A stretch of DNA of 64,000 nt from Desulfovibrio sp. JC022. Lineage in GTDB: Bacteria; Desulfobacterota; Desulfovibrionia; Desulfovibrionales; Desulfovibrionaceae. The stretch is taken from positions 124,001-188,000 of the forward strand of contig NZ_VOPZ01000001.1 of assembly GCF_010470665.1 (NCBI RefSeq), given 5' to 3'. Below are positions 60,767-64,000 of the stretch, piece by piece. The position numbers and the translations under genes were made by a program. Each line of letters starts with the position of its first letter. Within the stretch, counting starts at the first letter, position 1. The notes beneath the pieces are model-generated. The model had not been told where the DNA came from. It ran no database searches and worked only from the letters and a program-made list of their open reading frames with translations.

Positions 60767-60896
60767 TATTGCCTTCCGCCAAATTCTCTTGCCAATCCCA
60801 CAATTTTCTTATCTAACTATACTCAATGACACCTGAAACCGGGCCTCATCCCGGATACTGTATCTGAACCTGTGACTGAAAAAAGGAAGGTGCCGC

Positions 60897-61478
60897 ATGA
60901 GCAGAATCGATGAAATCCTCGGCAGGATAGATGTGCTGGAAAAGGAACTGCGCGTTGAACTGCGCGATATTAAAAGCGAGTTCCTATACACCGTGCAGGA
61001 GAAAAAGGTCCGCTTCAGCGAGGAAGTGCGCGCAGCGCACCGTGAACTGGCTGCCAAGTGGAGCGATTATGTTTATGATTCCGGGGTTTGGGTTATGCTC
61101 ACGCTGCCCTTTATTTTTATGCCGCTTATCCCGGCCCTGATGATTGATGTGGCTGTCTGGCTTTATCAGCTGATGTGTTTCCCGGTGTACGGCATTCCCC
61201 GTGTGAAACGTCGCGATTATGTTGTTATTGACCGTCATAGTCTGAAGTACCTGAACCTGATCGAAAAGGTGAACTGTTACTATTGTGGATATTTTAACGG
61301 CTTGATCGGTTTTGTGCGCGAGGTCGCAGCCCGTACTGAGCAGTACTGGTGCCCGATCAGGCATGCCCGTCCGGTAAAGTCCGTACACAGTCGTTATCGT
61401 CATTTCTTTCCTTACGGTGATGCCAAAGGGTATCGCGAGGGGCTGAATGACGTGCGTACTCGGTTTGATGATGTATAA
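60897..61478 (+). CDS. Membrane protein with coiled coil and Cys motifs, function unknown
   Basis: A 193-residue protein with ATG at 60897 and AAGGAAGG upstream. Residues 1-55 are a charged coiled coil (IDEILGRIDVLEKELRVELR). Two hydrophobic stretches (about 66-105) form one or two membrane spans. The C-terminal half has CYYCGYFNGLIGFVREVAAR, TEQYWCPIRHARPVK and HSRYRHFFPYGDA, with regularly placed Cys and His that could bind metal. I recall similar hypothetical proteins in other proteobacteria but no function. Confidence 0.75.
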   Translation: MSRIDEILGRIDVLEKELRVELRDIKSEFLYTVQEKKVRFSEEVRAAHRELAAKWSDYVYDSGVWVMLTLPFIFMPLIPALMIDVAVWLYQLMCFPVYGIPRVKRRDYVVIDRHSLKYLNLIEKVNCYYCGYFNGLIGFVREVAARTEQYWCPIRHARPVKSVHSRYRHFFPYGDAKGYREGLNDVRTRFDDV

Positions 61479-61483
61479 AAAAG

Positions 61484-61521
61484 AAGGCAGCAATAGTATC
61501 AAGCCTATTGCTGCCTTTTTT
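61484..61521 (+). terminator. Intrinsic terminator
   Basis: AAGGCAGCAATAG pairs with CTATTGCTGCCTT, then a T-run. Ends the 60897 gene. Confidence 0.9.
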
Positions 61522-61551
61522 ATGTGAAAGACAGTTTACCGAGCTGTCTGC

Positions 61552-61581
61552 GATAGCATAATAAAAAGTTTTGGGATTCTT
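61552..61581 (+). repeat. Dispersed repeat, copy 11 (truncated)
   Basis: Only the left frame remains: GATAGCATAATAAAAAGTTT then TGGGATTCTT. It stops exactly where the TraT-like gene ends, so the TAA of that gene coincides with the repeat edge. Confidence 0.65.
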
Positions 61582-62324
61582 TAAATAATATCCTGCAAAA
61601 TTCTCTTAAACCGCAAGGTCACCCCGCGCACGATTTTGCTTTGCGGGGTGTTGTCTCCTCCGGCATAAACGGCCAGCTGTATGCGTTCGCGGGAACGGTA
61701 GGAAGTGAACCCGTCATCTTCGTCATCCCATTTAATCTGGGTATCTTCGAATTGGACCACATACCTACGTTTTTTTGCGTATTTATCTACAATACCGAGC
61801 ACCACATCTGCCACCATGATATAGGTGTCCTGTGTTGTGTACTGTCCTATGATTGCTCCGATGGCCGCACCAGATGCGGAACCTAGCACTAGAGAGTCAA
61901 GATTCTGGCCTAAACTGGCTCCCATATAAGCCCCGCCTGTTCCACCCCAGAGGCTGATCTCATCAACCATGTTCTGTGAAATTTGCCCGGAATAGCGCAG
62001 GTTGATATCCAAGTGCATGGAATATTTTCCCTTTTTAGCTATTTTGTAACCTTTATCAATATATGCAGCTTCAATGGTTTTGCGCAGAGCTTTGATGTTT
62101 ATCGCCGGATCGCCGGAAGTGTTGCGAATGGTCAGCTTTAAGACCGGGGTATCAAACTGGGACGGGTCGATAACAAAATTGCTGTTGGTCACGGAGCCAT
62201 AGAGGAGTCCGGTCTTTTGATCGCGAACCATACCCATGCGTTGCTTGCTGCGGCAGCCGGTCATGAGTACCAGAGCCATGATCATTGCCACTGACATGAT
62301 GAGGATAATTCGTTTTTTATTCAA
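61581..62324 (-). CDS. TraT-like (complement-resistance family) outer-membrane lipoprotein
   Basis: A 247-residue protein. The signal peptide ends in the lipobox LMTGC, with Cys24 as lipid site. It shares the TraT pattern: MGMVRDQKTGLLYGSVTNSN, RNTSGDPAINIKALRKTIEA, a Gly-rich hydrophobic hairpin (GGTGGAYMGASLGQ and LGSASGAAIGAIIGQYTT) and RSRERIQLAVYAGGDN. TraT on F-like plasmids blocks mating-pair formation and complement. This copy is chromosomal and lies 11 nt after a protease gene. Its role here may be surface exclusion or envelope protection. Confidence 0.87.
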   Translation of the reverse strand: MNKKRIILIMSVAMIMALVLMTGCRSKQRMGMVRDQKTGLLYGSVTNSNFVIDPSQFDTPVLKLTIRNTSGDPAINIKALRKTIEAAYIDKGYKIAKKGKYSMHLDINLRYSGQISQNMVDEISLWGGTGGAYMGASLGQNLDSLVLGSASGAAIGAIIGQYTTQDTYIMVADVVLGIVDKYAKKRRYVVQFEDTQIKWDDEDDGFTSYRSRERIQLAVYAGGDNTPQSKIVRGVTLRFKRILQDII

Positions 62325-62335
62325 TTCAAGGCTCC

Positions 62336-64000
62336 TTATTTGCGGTATTTAATGCCGTATTGTTTCAAAAAATTTATTATTTCAGAGTAATGTACAGCGA
62401 AAGCTAGATTGTCGACATCCTGGTCAATTCTTTTCCAAGTGTTAACACCGACTACTTTGTTTTTGTAAAATAACGGACCGCCGGAGTTGCCTTTGTTAAT
62501 AGCTGTATCAGTTTGGATGTAGCGAACTTTGACGCGGCGAGAGGGCAGATTTTTAGTCAGCATGTTCCGGTAAGCCCCGAAAACACCTCTGGTTATAGTG
62601 AAAGGAAACCCTTTTGGGTGACCGATAGCTTCAAGAGTTACACCGCTGGGTAGTTTGTTTTTGGTGTAAAAGCGTACAGGTTTGCCGTGAGCATTGATTT
62701 TGACCAGAGCGAGGTCTCGATACAGATCTACAGCCATAACTTTGCCGAAGGCTTCCATGTTGTTATGCAGTTTAATTTCTACAAGATCATGCCCCTCGAC
62801 AACATGATGATTGGTCAGAATAATGTTGTCGGTTACAAAAAAGCCGCTTCCAAGACTCCAAGCATCCGGCCCTAAAACCATAACAGTGGAATCAAAGCGC
62901 GGATCATTTCCAGTATCGGAATCGTATTCATCGCTATAGAATTCTGCCAAAGCCTTGTTGCGATTATTGAGTATCGTGTTTTGAACCCGGGCCATGCTGC
63001 GGTACTTTTTGTCTTTTTCTTCGTGATCCAGATAAAAGTTGAGCATGTCGGAAAGACGTACCGGGACAGCTTGCTTTTCCCAATTACGCACTTCTTTTTC
63101 TGTATTGAAGCGGTTTTTATGGGCGTTCGTGTCCGGATCATCCGGCTGGATACCGTAGGCTACTTTGAAATTTCTTTCCTTAACAATATCAAAAAAGTCA
63201 GTGAAGTAGGTGCGGGACTTGCGGTCGATTATCACATATTGCACCGAAGCGACTTTAGTTGTCCGCAGCGGTACAACCCGGAAGCTGTAATTAACGTAGA
63301 TGGGCTTATCTATTACTTTTGGAATGTTAGTGGCGTTGGCTACGGCTTCGTTGTATTTTTTTTCCTCAATTGCCGCCATGTGTGCAGCAGAAGTTATATC
63401 GTTTGCTCCGAACCAGCCCAGAATGTGGGAGTTGTTGCGTTCGTTAAGCTCTTGCCGTTTCAGTTTCAATTGCTCCAGTCGTAGCTGGGCTTGATCGTAA
63501 GCATGGTTGTAGCCTTCCTGATATCCAGTGATCCATTTGCTGCGGTATGATTTGGGACGAAAAGTTTTGCGATCAATTTTGGATACCACTTCGTTGATGA
63601 GGATGACCACGTCTGCGTCTTTGGCGGTCTTGGAGTTGAACATGTGGGTCTTGGCCAGTGTTTCGGTTTCCATGGGCAGGTCCACATCAAATCCTAAGCC
63701 GAACTCAATGCCGTGTTCTTTCATCAAGGTTTTACTGGTCACGCGTACAAAAGCGATCTTGCAGTCCGGCACTTCGGTGACCGGGAAACCGCGTTTTTGG
63801 GCTTCCTTCATGGTTTTGATGACCGTACGGAAAGATGGCTTTTTGCCATTGGCTTCCTTTTTGAGCAGGTCGCGGAAGTAATTGCCTTCCAGATTACGCA
63901 GGGTTTTCGCCGGGATAACGTCGCCGTACTCTTTGATCATGTGCGGTACGCCGTTTCCATGTGCGGAACCTACAGTGCGCTCAAGCAGAGCGGCTTGCGA
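62336..64000 (-). CDS. Trypsin-like serine protease with long N-terminal region (5' end beyond window)
   Basis: The frame is open from 62336 to the window edge with no stop, so the start lies outside; an ATG at 63940 is internal-looking, since residues before it (GSAHGNGVPH) continue the same style. At least 555 residues. The C-terminal domain is HtrA/trypsin-like: catalytic His in ILTNHHVVEG, Asp in VDLYRDLALVKI and Ser in NKGNSGGPLFY. No PDZ domain follows, and the protein ends in FLKQYGIKYRK. The N-terminal 350 residues are charged and unassigned. Probably envelope-located. The TraT-like gene follows after 11 nt. Confidence 0.82.
   Translation of the reverse strand, partial: SQAALLERTVGSAHGNGVPHMIKEYGDVIPAKTLRNLEGNYFRDLLKKEANGKKPSFRTVIKTMKEAQKRGFPVTEVPDCKIAFVRVTSKTLMKEHGIEFGLGFDVDLPMETETLAKTHMFNSKTAKDADVVILINEVVSKIDRKTFRPKSYRSKWITGYQEGYNHAYDQAQLRLEQLKLKRQELNERNNSHILGWFGANDITSAAHMAAIEEKKYNEAVANATNIPKVIDKPIYVNYSFRVVPLRTTKVASVQYVIIDRKSRTYFTDFFDIVKERNFKVAYGIQPDDPDTNAHKNRFNTEKEVRNWEKQAVPVRLSDMLNFYLDHEEKDKKYRSMARVQNTILNNRNKALAEFYSDEYDSDTGNDPRFDSTVMVLGPDAWSLGSGFFVTDNIILTNHHVVEGHDLVEIKLHNNMEAFGKVMAVDLYRDLALVKINAHGKPVRFYTKNKLPSGVTLEAIGHPKGFPFTITRGVFGAYRNMLTKNLPSRRVKVRYIQTDTAINKGNSGGPLFYKNKVVGVNTWKRIDQDVDNLAFAVHYSEIINFLKQYGIKYRK

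Overview
The window comes from a sulfate-reducing bacterium of the Desulfovibrio group, and I infer a marine Maridesulfovibrio-like relative. The evidence is the dissimilatory sulfite reductase genes dsrA-dsrB-dsrD with dsrN, a tetraheme cytochrome c3, the nrfHA nitrite reductase, a siroheme decarboxylase subunit (alternative haem pathway), futalosine-type menaquinone genes and a sodium-pumping oxaloacetate decarboxylase. I see no rRNA, tRNA, CRISPR array, transposase or phage genes. The window looks like ordinary chromosome with a few accessory islands.

Layout. 1-2752: a solute-binding protein cut by the window edge, a small lipoprotein, gpsA and an LpdD-like protein. 2753-8943: a sigma54 activator transcribed away from a cationic helical-repeat protein, which is followed by a type I secretion ABC transporter and its membrane-fusion protein. 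This is my leading candidate for an undescribed system. 9064-15253: nrfHA, then tetrapyrrole genes (Ahb siroheme decarboxylase subunit, hemL, cbiG, cobJ). 15392-18020: cytochrome c3 and a very acidic scaffold-like protein. 18254-22691: a leader ORF with an attenuator-like hairpin, then menaquinone and prenyl-chain genes (menG/ubiE, mqnB, ispB) with a UDP-sugar dehydrogenase between them. 22720-28216: an HDOD-PAS-GGDEF signalling protein and a PurS-PurL fusion. 28305-33743: an FAD oxidoreductase, groESL, an HU protein and a MATE exporter. 33925-38565: a surface beta-propeller protein, CbiM, a hybrid histidine kinase and two small membrane proteins. 39275-46731: oadA-oadG-oadB, PEP carboxykinase, serine dehydratase and a DUF523 protein. 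46871-52600: two small conserved genes and the dsr locus. 52781-64000: an unknown protein, lgt, two paralogous FecR-RTX exoproteins, a membrane protein, a TraT-like lipoprotein and a trypsin-like protease cut by the window edge.

How it fits together. Much of the window serves anaerobic respiration: haem and siroheme supply, cytochromes, menaquinone, sulfite reduction and nitrite detoxification. A second theme is the cell surface: type I secretion, RTX proteins, Lgt, lipoproteins and a C-terminally anchored propeller.

A dispersed intergenic repeat of about 75-130 bp occurs at least eleven times. It has a constant frame and a central palindrome that varies in sequence but stays paired. Copies supply a Shine-Dalgarno sequence, a C-terminal protein tail and terminator-like hairpins. 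All functional calls rest on reading the sequence and on family knowledge; no database search was run.
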